DNA from: Cephalopachus bancanus | Taxonomy: Eukaryota; Chordata; Mammalia; Primates; Tarsiidae | Assembly (NCBI GenBank): GCA_027257055.1 | Contig: JAPVLO010000045.1 | Coordinates: forward strand, 1,149,501 to 1,213,500 | Direction of reading: 5' to 3' | DNA length: 64,000 bases | Shown here: one piece after another, positions 44,245-57,144 of the stretch | Layout: each line of letters opens with the position of its first letter | How positions within the stretch are numbered: the stretch's first letter is position 1 | Made by a program: the position numbers and the translations under genes | Notes under the pieces: model-generated | What the model was told of the DNA's origin: nothing | The model's input: only the letters and a program-made list of their open reading frames with translations | The model's database searches: none

Positions 44245-46495
44245 GGCCTCTCCAATAGAGCTCTCAAATTCTTTTCTTGGCTCTTCTAGAGCTTTTAAAG
44301 GTTCAACGCTCATGAGGTGGCAGCCATCCTTCTATGCTTGAGAGCATGTTGCCATCAAGGTGGGAAGGGTTACTTCCACGTCCACAAGCACACAACTTTC
44401 TGGGATGTGTTTGGTCTGTGCCTTTCAGGTCTCCCTGCTCTCTTGGGACCCACATCTATGAAGGGATTCCTGGACAGGCATGCCCACATTGCTAGCGATG
44501 TGTCCAAACTGGTCTTTTCTTTGAATGCAAAGTATCCAGTCAGTCTCTCCAGACCATCTTTTTCTCCCTTCACTGACTTCTTCCTAGCTGGAGTGAGTGA
44601 GCCAGCCAGTCCTCAAATCCCCTCCAGTGAGAACAGTTGCCAATGTCTGGCTCTACTGCTTCATCACGGAGGGTGACAGTGGGCCAGCCATGCCATCAGG
44701 GCCACAAATCAAATGTAGCAGATCCCTTGCAGTCAGATACAATATTGTTTCCTCTGCCCTCCCTACAAGCAAGTGGTCAGAGCCATAATTACTCCTGATG
44801 GCAAGTGGCAGGTCTACATCACATCTTGACATTAGCTTTTAGCTATTTTTTTTATAGCTGCCAGTGTGCTCGGTCAAATACCTGTCTGTCATCACAATCA
44901 GACAGGTCTTAATGTCTCTGCATTACAGAGGAGGACCTCGGCTCCCTTCCAGCCCGTTTATTATGGTCCCAACGTAGCATTTTATCACACATTCCTCACG
45001 CATAGCCTCCTCTCCACCACCACGGAAATCTTCCAAGTTGGCAGCTTTAGTGTCTACTGCCATTAATCTTCACTAGGCTGGGATCATGGGGCAAAGGATG
45101 ATTTATTGCAATTACCTGTTATAGTGCAGAGCTCAGGTGAGCTGGGCTCCGTTGCATTTACTGGTTTCCCTTCCATTCTCCCACAGTCAAGGAGAAAAGC
45201 ATGTCTGCTTTGTTTCTAGGTATATTTGCTTTCATTTAGCCCATCAAATGTTAGTTAATTAACGGGGAAGTGGAGAAATAGATTTAGATAGTGTTAGGGT
45301 TTCGTAGAGACATGGTGGAGGCTGGCTGTTCAAAGCCAGAACTGACACTGATATTTGACAGTCCATTTAATTTCTTTGTTGTTTCTGCATTTTAAGAAAT
45401 ATTCAAAGGAAATTCAAAATTGCACTTACCTGACACTTTTTGCACCATCTGTTCCAGGTGATTAAAACCAATCTGTATAGAGTGTTGTGTTTCATTTCCA
45501 ATTTCTCACTCCCTGGGATGGCAGGGGGAAGAGCATGAAGTGGGGATAATGTGTGCCTGGGCTCTGCTCATGAGAGAGAAGAGAGGGGTGGTGGTGGTGA
45601 AGAATTCAAGGGGAGAAGAACACTCCACGGTCCGCTCTTAGCGGCAGAAATAAAATAAATGTGTTCCTAAAAGTGGCCCATTGTTCTCCCATTGCCAGCT
45701 CTGATGGCAGCTTCTTGTGCTCTGAGTGGAAAAGCCTCAATACTCTCATATTCCTGGCCTGGTGGAAAAGTGACAATTGTCAGGATACATTCATGAAATT
45801 CAAAAGCTTAATTGCTCTTTTGCTATTATACTCAGGATCGGTAAACTCTGAGTATTCTTGATAAACTCTAGAAGACACTATTTGGTGTCCTTGTTATAAA
45901 TAAAAAACCATTTGTTTCCTACTGGATAGTGGGGGTGGGGGTGGGTGGGTCGGCTGGACTAAATTAAGAATGCTTAAAGAATTTTTTCTAAATCTGTGTG
46001 CCCCTATGGAAACAATAGAGTTAGGGAAATAAGGGTCCTGATGCCATGATTCCCAGATGAGTTGGATATAACCTTAGTTTGCACCTTCTCCTTGGCATTG
46101 ATGGAGATCCATTTCCTTTGCATCCTGCTATCTATTATCAATTGTCTGGAATTTCACAGAACAGTTGATGAGGCTGCAAGGAGGCTGCAGTTTGCCAGCA
46201 AGCCCCAGATGTAGCAGACATTCCATTTTGCTAGGTTTTCACTGGTTCTGTTTTCCTGTCTCAGCATCCTAGCATTTTCTTCAGAATGTGTCTGAGAACG
46301 AAAGAGAACATTTTGGAAAGTGTCAGTGGCCAGAGATGACTGCTTGGCAAACTTGCATCACCTAACTTAAAGTTTTATGCAAATACTTTTCTTTCACATG
46401 TTCTTGGGACATGATAGTGGAGGAAGTTTCCTTAGTTAGTACTTACTACTTAGGGCTTAAGAAAAAGAGGATTGATGCATGGAGAGGTTTCCATC
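44245..46495. other. Repeat-free stretch, possible conserved non-coding DNA
   Basis: About 2.2 kb without interspersed repeats. Blocks at 44,855-45,275 and 45,380-45,860 contain AT-rich homeodomain-like words (gttagttaattaac, tgcaattacctg) in moderate GC context. The 119-residue frame at 44,317-44,676 shows no domain. A G-rich run lies at 45,929-45,952. Confidence 0.35.
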
Positions 46496-46499
46496 TCAA

Positions 46500-46575
46500 C
46501 CACAGGAAGTAGAGGCTTAGCAAAGTAATTTGCCCCAAATTCACAGCTAGTCAGTAGGAAGGTCAGCACTTGACC
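46500..46575 (-). repeat. MIR trace
   Basis: The agtagaggcttagcaaagta and tttgccccaaattcacagc segments recall a reverse MIR. Confidence 0.5.
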
Positions 46576-46599
46576 TTTGACAACTGACAGGTTTTTACA

Positions 46600-47162
46600 A
46601 CCTCCGATGGGTTATGTTGCTTCTGCAATGGATCCTGGCAATCACCACCTCCTGGCATTTATTCCCTTATGCAATCTCCTTGCATGTGGGTTGGAACTAG
46701 GGACTAGCTTCAGATGAACAGACTATGGTGTAGGTGATAGGATATTCATTCTAAGATCATAGACTATGACTTCTGCCCACCCTACTGCTCTGATGAAGCT
46801 AGCTACCCTGTTGGGAGCTGCCCTGTAGAGAGGCCCATGTGGGCAAGGAACTCTGGCCAGCAGATGGTCTGGATGGTCTCTGGCCAGCAGCCAGGGAGGA
46901 GCTGAGTCCTTCTGATCAAAGGCTTGTGAGAAACTGACTCCTGCCAGCCATGTGAGCTTGGAAGCAGATCCTTCTCCAGCTGAGCCTTGAGACAACAACT
47001 CTAGCCGGCACCTCAATTACCTCATCAAAGACCCTGAGCCAGAGCATCTAATCAAGCCATGTCCAGATTTCTGACCCACAAACACTGTGAAATAGTGTTG
47101 TTTTATGCCATTGTCTCCTGGGGCATTTTGTTATATAGCCAGAGGTAATTAATAAAACGAGG
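46600..47162 (+). mobile_element. Old LTR-like repeat, probably MaLR
   Basis: About 560 bp with tandem-like ggccagcag and gccagcagccagg units, a gctctgatgaagctagctac segment, gagaggcccatgtgggcaag, agcttggaagcagatccttc, ccctgagccagagcatc and a tail of gttttatgccattgtc, ttgttatatagcc. I know this pattern as a widespread mammalian LTR-type repeat but am unsure of its exact name. Confidence 0.6.
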
Positions 47163-47164
47163 AA

Positions 47165-48925
47165 ACTTTACACACCTAGGAATCTTTCTGTGATTCCATT
47201 TGCTATAGAGATGAATCTGGGAAAAGGTCCATTTGTCTTGGGATCCTGTGAGGAGTGCTAGGTGAGATCAATGAAGAGGTGACAATAAAAATATTTTAAA
47301 GTTGGGATGGCACAGACACCAACAAATCAGAAAGTATCGGAAGTCTCCCACACAGGGTACCATAAACATGCCGTGGGGCAGGTTAAGCTCGTGTGTTGCA
47401 GAGTTGTGGAGGCTCCAGGTGGTTCTGAGAGAAGGGGCAGAGCAACCTGCAGACACTTGTGAGGCTCAGGGAGGAGATGAACTATCAGGTGGGATGAATA
47501 TGTTCCCTATTTTAACAATTCACACACCCATATTGCCTCTCTTCTGGCTATCAGGCTAGGGCTAGTTCCTAAGAGCTCATTTCAGGTAGTAACACCTGAA
47601 TCGGAAGGCACAGACCTTGAGGGGAGGCAGAGGAGTAGGGAATCCCTTCTTGCTCTTCCCTCTGACTTACTGAAGTGATGGTCTTGGGCTCCAAAGTGCC
47701 AAAGACTACAACCAGCTGCCTTTTCCTTTTGCTTATCAGTAAATAGTTTATTACAAGCTCAGAGGCTTTGGAGAATATACCCTCCCACAGCTGGAAGCCC
47801 AGGTTTTGCTCTGACATCCTTTCTTCTGTTTTCATGCATTAGTGAATGTAATTCTCCAGTATGCAGGAGCCTGGGCAAAGGCAGGTCTTTTAAACATTCA
47901 GCTGCGTGCTTGAACTGGGGAAATCACAGCTGCTCCTTGCTTTGGATAATGCCAGGGAAATTGGTAAATAAATAAATAACTAGGGCCCAGGGTTCATTTA
48001 CTAAATACCCCAATATGTGCAAGCAAGCCACATCAGGCACATCAAAAGAAAATAAAAGCATAATTTAGTAATAACATGGTCTCCTGCAGCTTCCTGCTTA
48101 ACTCAAGTGTTAAGTTAAAAGAGGTAAATCAGAGGTTTTGAAACACAATTTTATACTTAGCCTTCTTTCTTTTATTTCTTTCTTTCTGTTTTTTTTAAAG
48201 AAGAGGATCTGGGACCACTTCCTATGTTAGCAGGACCTGGCGTAGTTTTCCTTTCTGTGAAAGGGGGAATGTTAAAAAATAATTGTAACAATTATTCTTT
48301 ATTTACTCTTCAACTAGGGAATTTATGTAAGAAGCATGCCATGCTTAAAGTGTTGCAAGTATTTGAGGGACTTAATATCCCCCATCGCAGGGACTGGTTT
48401 TCAGTGTGGGTGTGGCAGAAATGGTGCAGGGCTCATACCTTGACTGAGGAAACTGATCTGCAAGGGGAAAAATAAAATATATAGGGATACCTTTCAAACT
48501 GTCTGTCTATTCCCAGAGACATCCACGCATGTCTAATGTCAGAGGATAGGCCACATGGCGATGGCAATGGGAGTGCCCGTGGTCAGCCTTTATCTTGTGT
48601 TCAATCTGCCTCTGTACATTGCTGCTCCCTGTCACTTTGGGTAACTCACTGTCCTCCAACCTCCAAACCTCACTCAGGAATTCACGTCCCCGGACAAGCC
48701 TTCTGGGATCCTCACACTGCAGTTCCAAGGACTAATCCAGTCTTGGATGCTACACCCCTGTGGCCACATCCCTGTGCATCTGCCTATTATAACTTGTTTT
48801 CTCCCTGTCCTTGGTACTGAGTGTCTTACTTCCAGCTTGCTGTATGGTTTGATATTCAACACTGTTCCTTCTGTGCCCATTCCCAAATGAAAATGATATC
48901 TTTCATTGAATGTCATTCACATTCA
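47165..48925. other. Unique sequence
   Basis: About 1.75 kb without a recognised repeat. Frames of 60-94 residues occur on both strands with no domain. Confidence 0.4.
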
Positions 48926-48929
48926 GAGA

Positions 48930-49185
48930 CTCATGGCTCTGGAGGCAGTCAGCCTGGGTTCAGACCTTTCTACTTTGTGTGATCTCAAAAAAATCACTTT
49001 ACTTTGTGCTAAGACATAGCTTCTGATGGTTAAAATGGAAACGTCTCCAAGTCTCCTCTTTTCCTTAAAGTGGAAATCAGCAATCCTTAGCTCATAAGTT
49101 TATTGTGAAGATTAAATAATTTACATGTGTAAAATATTTTACATGCTGACTGACCACATAGGAAGCCTCAATAATTGATACATAG
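48930..49185 (+). repeat. MIR fossil
   Basis: MIR order: ggctctggaggcagtcagcc, tgggttcagacctttctac, agtttattgtgaagattaaa, taatttacatgtgtaaaata. Confidence 0.75.
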
Positions 49186-49239
49186 ATATGAGATTTAATA
49201 CTACTCTACTGTGGCTGATTTTTTTTTTTTTTTGGACAT

Positions 49240-49400
49240 TAGATGATTTTATCTCTTTAACCTCCCTATTAGGTAAGTACTATTATTAATCCCCCTTGCA
49301 CAAGTTATACAATATGTAAACCTGTTCAAGTTCATATATCTATTGAGAGAGATTTCAATCTAGGTCTGGATTCAGAACCTGACTCCAGCTTCTCTGAAAA
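49240..49400 (-). repeat. MIR fossil
   Basis: Reverse MIR-like: ctattaggtaagtactatta, ttaatcccccttgcacaag, atttcaatctaggtctgg. Confidence 0.6.
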
Positions 49401-49404
49401 TGAT

Positions 49405-49785
49405 GAATGATTTTCTCTCTCTCTCTCTTTTTTACTCTTCATCTGGCCCAGAGTTGATGAAGTGTTTATGTTTCAAATGGTTTACCCATACTAAGGGATA
49501 AATTGAGACAGTTGAGGAGTCAACACAGGCGTAATTAGGCAGATCATTGGCTGTTGATAGCGACTCTCCCAGATGTCAACAGAACAGGCTCTTAAATAGA
49601 GCGGATGCTGGTAGTAAACTTGAAAGAAAGCCATACCTTGGAAGATCAAGAATCACTGCTAATGAAAGGAGCAATAGTGTGATTAATTCAACACACGAAT
49701 TAATAATTTATGTTTAGATTTGGGATCTATTTGGTACCCATATTTGTGCATGTGGAAATGTTTGACACTTCAATCACTTGGAGAA
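49405..49785. other. Unique sequence
   Basis: No recognised repeat or coding signal. Confidence 0.4.
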
Positions 49786-49791
49786 ATCATA

Positions 49792-50347
49792 CAAGGGGAG
49801 ACCCTAAAAAAACTGGAATTTGTTTTTTGGAGGATGGCTCCTTGTACTACAGGCTTTCCTGCTAAGTAAGTGTTCTAGGCACCCATCCTGTACCAGCTAG
49901 TGTTGTTGTGAGAGACTGCGCTTGGCTTCAGTGAATTATTTTTGGAGATTCTTTCAACACATTTGCCCATGTCATGATGAGTGATTTTATGAGAACACCT
50001 GCGCATGCTGCGCTGAATGTTCAGTAGTTTTTGACTCCAAATGGCATGACCTCCGTGGCCTACCATTTCCATTCACATGATCTCACCCTGAGCAACATTT
50101 TGTTGTTGTTCCCGATGAAAAAATCCTCAAAAGGAAATGTTGTATTGATGTGGAAGAGGTGAAACAAAAAACTGCAGAAGCACTAAAAGGCAACAAAATG
50201 AACAAAGTTTTCACTTTTGAACAGTGAAAAAAGTGTCTGGATAGGTGTATTGCATCAAATGGAGGGTATTTTGAAGATGGCTTAAGTTTAAACATAAGAA
50301 TACACAGTTTTTTTATAAGTAACTTTTGTTTTTTGGTTTCCCCCTCA
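49792..50347 (+). mobile_element. Mariner-derived non-autonomous element, copy 6
   Basis: A 556-bp uninterrupted copy starting caaggggagaccc and ending gtttccccctca, with TA at 49,790-49,791 and 50,348-50,349. The transposase remnant is on the plus strand: gaagaggtgaaacaaaaaac encodes the EEVKQK stretch, then gaacagtgaaaaaagtgtctg the EQ-KKCL stretch with a stop in it. Confidence 0.9.
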
Positions 50348-50351
50348 TATT

Positions 50352-50975
50352 ATAAAGATCACAACTACAAGGGACTCAAAACCCATCCTTCCCCCTCCCA
50401 CTTTCTTCTTCCCATTTTCATTCTAGAGATGGTGCTACGTATTCATCTTAGGGAAGTTCCTTATATGTTTTATGTTTTCTGCCTTCCTTCTTGGTGATTT
50501 GAAGAAAAGAGAAAATTCAGTATATCTATTTTTTAGACTATATCTGAAGTGATTGCTTAAAGGGTATGGTAACATCTTGACAAATTTAACTGATTCTAAA
50601 GTGCACTGTAGTTGATTAAGCATCTGAAATTCACTTGATCTCAGTTTTGTTATGGAAAAAAATGAGGAATGCCCAAATTCAAAATCTATTTCCTTTCCAG
50701 ATTGTGCTGGACTGTGGAAGAGATGTGCAAACCAACAGAGAACAAAGAAATAATAGAAGTAAAGAGAACTGATAGCACAGTCTTTCTGAATAAAGAGGTC
50801 ACCTTTAAGAATTAATTCAAAGTTGCTGCCAGGTTAGAAGTTGACTGGGTCCTGTGTGGGAATTGCAAACCAGAAGCATATAGACATCCTTGATCTTTGT
50901 TTGGCCTGTGGATAGTTTTGAAAATAACTTGAGTTTCATTGATAATAGCTATAGTTTGGGAGATTTTTTCTTTCC
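50352..50975. other. Unique sequence
   Basis: No recognised repeat or coding signal. Confidence 0.4.
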
Positions 50976-51137
50976 CCCTTTTTTAAATTATAAAGATGTG
51001 GGGCATAATTCAGGGTTAGGTATACAAACATTGATTATGCAGGTACCCTTGTTGATGAGGTATGCCCTTCCCTCTCCTAGCAGTTTCCCTTGACTGCCAA
51101 TCCCACCCACTCCTCTGACAGTTTCCCACTATGCCAA

Positions 51138-54100
51138 TCACTTTCTTATAGTATCATAATTGTTCAAGGACCACTTATGAGTGAGAACATATGGTACTCT
51201 AATGTTTGTTTTTGTGATACATCTCTGAGTAAGATTGACTCTAAATCCATCCAAGTTGCTGCAAAGTCCATATGTTTGTCCTTATTTATGGCTGTATAAT
51301 ATTCCATGGTGTACATGTACCAAAATTTTTTCTATCCAGTTCAGCTTCGATGTGCAACGTGGTTGGTTCCATGTTTTTGTTATTGTGACTAGAGCTGCAA
51401 CAAACATACGTGTGCAGGTATCTTTTTTGTGAAATGATTTGAGTTCCTCCGGGTATATTCCCAGTAGGAGAATTGCTCAGTCATATGTAAGGTCAATTTC
51501 TAGTTCTTTCAGAAATCGCCACACTATCTTCCAAAGAAGTTGCACTAGTTTGTATTCCTACCAGCAGTGTAGAAGCATTCCTTTCTCTCCACATCCTTGC
51601 CAGCATCTGTTGTTTGTTTTATTAATGATGGCCATTCTTACTGGGATTAGGTGGCATGTCAATGTGGTTTTGATTTGCATTTCTCTGATGATGAGTGAGG
51701 CTGAGCACTTTTTCACGTGTCTGTTGGCTGCCTATATATCTTCTTTCGAGAAGCGTCTATTCATGCCTTTTGTCCACTTCTTAATGGGGCTGTTTGTATT
51801 TTTCCTTTCAGTGCATTTGAGTTCCCTGTAGATCCTAGATGTTAGGCCTTTGTCAGATATATTGTTGGCAAATATTTTTTCCCATTCTGTAGGCTGTCTC
51901 TCTGCTCTTTTGATAGTTTCTTTTGCTTTGCAGAAGCTCATTAGTTTGATGAGGTCCCACTTGTCTATTCTATTTCTTAAGATATGGGCATTTAGGGTTC
52001 TGAATAAGAATTGGTTGCCAGTTGCAATTTACATAAGGGTGTCTCCTGCATTTTCTAAGATTCTTATAGTTTGAAGTTTTACATTTAGGTCTCTGATCCA
52101 TTTAGAGTTAATTTTTGTGTATGGTGATAGGTAGGGGTCCTGTTTCAATCTTCTGCATGTAATCAGCCAGTTTTCCCAGCACCATTTACTGAATAGGTTC
52201 TCTTCTCCCTAGTGGTTGTTGTTGGAGGCTTTGTCAAAGATAAGTTGGTTGAGAAATTGAGGCTTTGCTTCCGGAATCTCTATCCTGTTCCATTGGTCTA
52301 TATGCCTGTTCTTGTACCAATACCAGGCTGTTTTGATTACTGTAACCTTATAGTAAATTTTGAAATCTGGAAGTGTGATACCTCCTGCTTTGTTTCTTTT
52401 GCTAAGGATTGTTTTGGCTATTTGTGGTTGTTTATGTTTCCATATGAATTTCTGTATTGTCATTTCCAGGTCTGAGAAGAATGATGTTGGTAATTTAATG
52501 GATATTGCATTGAATCTGTAGATTGCCTTTGATAGGACGGACATCTTAACAATGTTGATTCTTTCTATCCATGAGCATGGAATATTTTTCCATTTGTTTG
52601 TGTCTTCTTGGATTTTTTCGAGCAGTGTTTTGTAGTTCTCATTGTAAAGGTCTTTCACTTCTCTGGTTAGGAAGATGCCAAGGTATTTCATTTTTTTTTT
52701 GGTGGCTATTGTGAATGGGATTGTGCTTTTGATTTGGGTCTCTACCTGCTTGTTGTTGGTATATAGGAATGCAACTGTCTTTTGCACATTTATTTTGTAC
52801 CCTGAGACTTTTCCAAAGTCCTTTGTCAGTGCAAGCAGGTTTTTGACAGATTCTCTTGGATTTTCAAGGTAAAGGATCATATCATCAGCAAAGAGGGATA
52901 TAACTTGACTTCCTCTTTTCCTATTTGGATACTTTTGATTTCCTTCTCTTGTCTAATTGCCCAAGCTAGGACTTCCACACAATGTTGAACAAGAGGGGTG
53001 AGAGTAGGGAGCCTTGTCTAGTTCCAGTTTTCAGGGGAAATGATTCCAGTTTCTGTTCATCTAGCAATATGTTAGTTATGGGTTTATCGTAAATGGCACT
53101 TACTATTTTGAGGTATGCTCCTTCTACACCTAGGTGTTTGAGGGGTTTTAATCAAGAAAGGATGCTGGATTTTATCAAAAGCTTTTTATGCATCTAATGA
53201 GATAATCATGTGGTTCTTGTTTCCACATCTGTTGATGTATTTAATTGGATTTATGGTCTTGCAAATGTTGAACCAGCTTTGCATCCTGGGGATGAAGCCT
53301 ACTCGGTCATGGTGGATGACTTTTGAGATGTGTTTTTGGATCCAATTTGCTAGAATCTTGTTGAGGATTTTTGTATCTATGTTCATAAGGGATATTGGCC
53401 TGTAGTTCTCCTTTTTTGTTTGATCTTTACCAGGTTTGGGTATCAGTGTGATGTTAGCTTCATAAAATGACTTGGGGAGAATTCCATTCCTCTCAATTGT
53501 CTGGAATACTTTCAATAGGATTGGCATCAGCTCCTCCTTTGTACATTTTGTGGAATTCTGCTGGAAAGCCATCTGGTCCCGGGCTTTTTTTTGTAGGTAG
53601 TTTTTGTATGACAGAGCCAATTTCCTGGGTTGTTATTGGTCTATTTATTGTCTCAATGTCTTCTTGTTTCAACCTGGAGAGGCTGTGTGATGTCAGAAAG
53701 TTCTCCGTTTCGTTTAGGTTATCAAGTTTGTTTCCATTTGGGTGTACATAGTAATCTCTGATAATCCTTTGTCTTTCTTTGGGGCCAATTGTGATTTGGT
53801 CTTTTGTATTTCTAATTGTGTTTATTTGGGCTTTTTCTCTCTTATTCTTGGTCATTCTGGCTAGGGGTTCATCAATCTTGTTAATTCTTTCAAAGAACCA
53901 GCTTTTTGTTTTGTTGATGTTTTCTATGATATTTTTTGTCTTCTATGTCCCATATTTGGACTCTTATTTTTGTGATTTAGATTCTTCTGCTAAAGATGGG
54001 TTTCTAGTGGTCTTCTCTTTTCAGTTCCCTTAGATGATTTATTGGGCTCTCAACTTCTAATCTTTCTGTTTTATTGCTGTGTGCTTAAATTCCCCTCTTA

Positions 54101-54983
54101 GAACTGATTTCATGGCATCCCAGAGGTTTTGGTAAGATGTTTCTTCATTTTCATTTGTTTCCAGGAATCTTTTAATTTCTGCTTTGATTTCAGTGTTTGC
54201 CCAGTAGTTGTTCAGCATCATGCTGTTTAGTGCCCATGTCTTTGTGAGCATTGGGGAAATTTTGTTGGTGTCGATATTTATTTTTATTCCACTGTAGTCT
54301 GAGAATGTGCATGGCAAGATTTCAGCCTTATGGAATTTGTTATTGCTTTATTTATGGCCAAGGATGTGATCAGTCTTGGAGTACATTCCATGTGGTTATG
54401 AATAGAATGTGTATTCTGTGGTTATTGGGTGGAATAATCTGTATGTATCTATTAAGTCAATTTGGTCAAGTGTCAAGTTTATGTTCTGGATCTCCTTGTT
54501 GATTTTTTTGCCTTGCTGATCTATCTAGGGCTATTAGTGGGATATTCAAGTCCCCTGCTATAATAGTGTTAGAGTCAACATCATTTTTTAGTTTACTTAG
54601 TAGTTGCCTTATAAATGCTCGTGCTCCTGTGTTGGGTGCATATATGTTTAGCATGGATATTTCTTGTTGATGGATTAAATCTTTTTTCATATATAATATC
54701 CTTTTTCATCATTTTTAATTTTTGATAGTTTAAAGGTTGTTTTGTCTGATATTAAGATTGCAACTCCTGCCTTCTTTTGTGATCCATTTGCCTGGAAACT
54801 CGTTTTCCATCCTTTAACTTTGAATCTGTGTGCGTCCCTTGTAGTGAGATGAGTCTCCTGGATGCAGAAAGTAATTGGGTCATGGTTTCTTATCCAGTTT
54901 GCCATTCTGTGACTTTTCAGTGGTGCATTTAGTCCATTCACATTCAGGCTGATTATTGAAATGTGGTTGTTTATCCCTGTCAT
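51138..54983 (-). pseudogene. L1 ORF2 remnant (endonuclease and reverse transcriptase)
   Basis: Read on the minus strand. It opens with a methionine at 54,983 in an MTGINNHISI context, where L1 ORF2 proteins normally start. The endonuclease part follows, with the FCIQETHLTTRD segment (54,687-55,052) and LNIYAPNTGA (54,466-54,690). The reverse transcriptase part includes [14 protein letters not shown] (53,493-53,855), LIPKPGKD and [19 protein letters not shown] (53,186-53,620) and an intact FADD catalytic box at 52,881-52,892. Downstream, 52,209-52,880 is a 223-residue open stretch. The pieces lie in different frames, so no full protein can be made. ORF2p of an active L1 nicks DNA and copies its RNA at the target site. 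Confidence 0.93.
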
Positions 54984-55164
54984 AAGGTTCTTACAAGGTT
55001 TTTCTTTGCTTGTTTTCTTTTGGCTTTGGGGTTGTTGTATGTGTGTTTTCAAGTTTCTTTTGTGCTGTATTCTCTGTTGATTCTGTGCCCTGCTGTTCTC
55101 TTGGGAATTGTGTGGTTATTCTTTTTTTTTCTTTCTTTGTGCTTAATACCTTTTTAAGTGTCTC

Positions 55165-56170
55165 CTACAGAGCTGGTCTGTAAGTTGCATAATCTCTTAG
55201 CGATTGGATGTCTGGGAAGGATTTTAATTCTCCATCACTGATGAAGCTGATATTGGCTGGGTAGGAAATTCTTGGTTGAAATTGTTTATCTTTGAGGACT
55301 TTGAATATAGGGCTCCAGTTCCTTCTTGCTTGTAGTGTTTCTGCTGATAGGTCTGCTGCTATTCTGATTGGTTTTCCTTGGTGGGTAGTCTGACCTTTCT
55401 TTCTTGCTGCCTTTAGGATTTTTTCTTGTGTGTCTACTTTGTGTAGGTGAATTACTATGTATCTAGGGATTGGTCTTCTCTTTTGAAGTCTTGTGGGGGT
55501 TCTCTGTGTCTCTTGTGCTTGGCTGGTCACATCTCTGGTGAGATGTGGAAAGTTTTCTTGGATTACCTCCTGGAATAGTTGCTCCAAGTAGTTCTCCATA
55601 TCTCTTTCTTCTTCTGAGATACCAATCAGGCATAGATTCGGCCTCTTGATATAATTACACATCTCTTGTAGGCTTTGTTCTTTCTTTCTGAGTCTTCTTT
55701 CTATGTTTTTCACAGATCAGGTTAATTCCATGTTCTGGTCTTCAAGTTCTGAGATTCTTTCTTCAGCTAGATTAGATTTCTTCAGCTTTCCATGCTTGTC
55801 ATCTTGTTATTTATTTTCTGGATGAAATTTTTTATGGGCAAAATCTCGGTTACAAGTTCTTTTATTGTTGCATCTTGTCTTCCTTGAGTCTTATTTACTC
55901 TTTCCATCCATCCATCCATTCCCTAATTCCTGTTGTATTCTGAGGCCAGTTGTTGGTGACGTCCATTGTTTGGGCAAAGGAGTTTTGTCTTTGGTACACT
56001 TGAAATTTCCTGTGGTATTCCTTTGGTTTTTCCTCATATGTGACATATCTCTTGTTTTTCTCTTTATTTCTGTTATTCAGTGTCAGTGGGAGAGGCTTTC
56101 CCTTCTGATGTTTGCCCAGTCCTCTATTCTTCCCTGATTCAGGCTCTGGATTTGTTCACTGATCTCTTTG
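55165..56170 (-). pseudogene. L1 ORF1 remnant (RNA-binding protein)
   Basis: The open part at 55,165-55,713 encodes 182 residues: the RRM-like region around CLIGISEEE and the C-terminal domain around HLHKVDTQEKILKAARKK and ARRNWSPIFKVLK, both typical of L1 ORF1p. A stop just upstream separates it from a degraded coiled-coil part, which should extend to about 56,170. ORF1 and ORF2 are separated by about 180 bp measured to the likely ORF2 start. ORF1p normally coats L1 RNA as a trimer. Confidence 0.9.
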
Positions 56171-56444
56171 GAGTCCTTCCTCATCCTTTTCTGGTCACAC
56201 CCTTTGTGTCATGGCTTGATTAGGGTAGGGGTGAGGCACCTGGAAATCAGCACTCCTCAGATCCCTCCAAAGTTTGTGCTTTCAGGATATTCCCTCTGGG
56301 TCAAGATCAATCCCTGAGTAGTTGATCTGCCAGTCACAGAGATCTGGCCTGTTGCTCTGTGGTGAGCAAGTTTGAGCACTTTCACAAAGTTAGATATCTT
56401 TTAAGTGGCTCATTCTGCATTCCAGAGTCAACACTATGCAGTGG

Positions 56445-57140
56445 ATTTTTTTATAATTTCTCATTGCCCTGCAACCCAATCCATTCCAACCCTGTGAAGT
56501 AAATAGAGAAGGAGATTTCATATGAGAATCTAGACTTCTGCTTTTTCTTGAAAAATTGGTAATTCTGGTAACAGTAGACCTGCATTTTCACAGATTAATA
56601 ATTAGCTGGTGCTGAGTAATAGCTAGCTCCTGAGACAGAGGAGGGGAAAACCACTTTTACTGGTCCTAAGTAGGTCAATTCTATTGTTTCCTGGCTGCTG
56701 GGATGAGGGCACTTGCCGGTCATTTTGGCATTCACTGTATTGTTTTCCTTGTACTATACAGTTTTTAAAAACTACTATATATTTTTCTTGTACCTGACTT
56801 GTGTATGTTACTGTAGGTTTGTTAATTTGTGGCATTTACTCTAGATGAATATCACACATATATAATTCAGAAGTTTGGAGTTGGCATATCCAACCAGGAA
56901 AAAAAAGTAATCCCTATGTGGGATTATTTACTTGGTCTGGATACCAGAAAAATGACTCTAAATCCACTTGGTTCTATGCAGTTCAGTTATTTCTTCTGAA
57001 CCCATAGAAGTGTTCTTATAACTTAGTACTTTATAAGGACACTTATAAAGTGAGTGGATAATACTAAATGTGGCACTTCCTAGATAGTTTATTTGAATAT
57101 CTTTGTATATTTTTTCATAGTTTTATACCTGAATTCAAGA
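56445..57140. other. Unique sequence
   Basis: No recognised repeat or coding signal. Confidence 0.4.
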
Positions 57141-57144
57141 TGTA

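Larger units (their letters stand above)
50979..56442 (-). mobile_element. Near full-length L1 retrotransposon, inactivated
   Basis: About 5.46 kb in reverse orientation: 3' end with a T-rich head near 50,979, ORF2 remnant, ORF1 remnant and a short 5' UTR. The 5' boundary is uncertain (56,350-56,445). A weak duplication, gattttttt, lies near 50,962 and 56,443. The order and spacing of ORFs are normal for a mammalian L1. Many frameshifts and stops make it non-autonomous today. Its 3' UTR is shared with the L1 pieces at 2.8, 13.9 and 32.0 kb. Confidence 0.93.

Noticed and set aside
44317..44676. 119-residue open frame after the MLT1 LTR
   Set aside because: No recognised domain and an overlapping reverse frame of similar quality.
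46600..47162. The 97-residue reverse frame at 46,723-47,016 as a gene
   Set aside because: It lies within an LTR-like interspersed repeat and has no domain.
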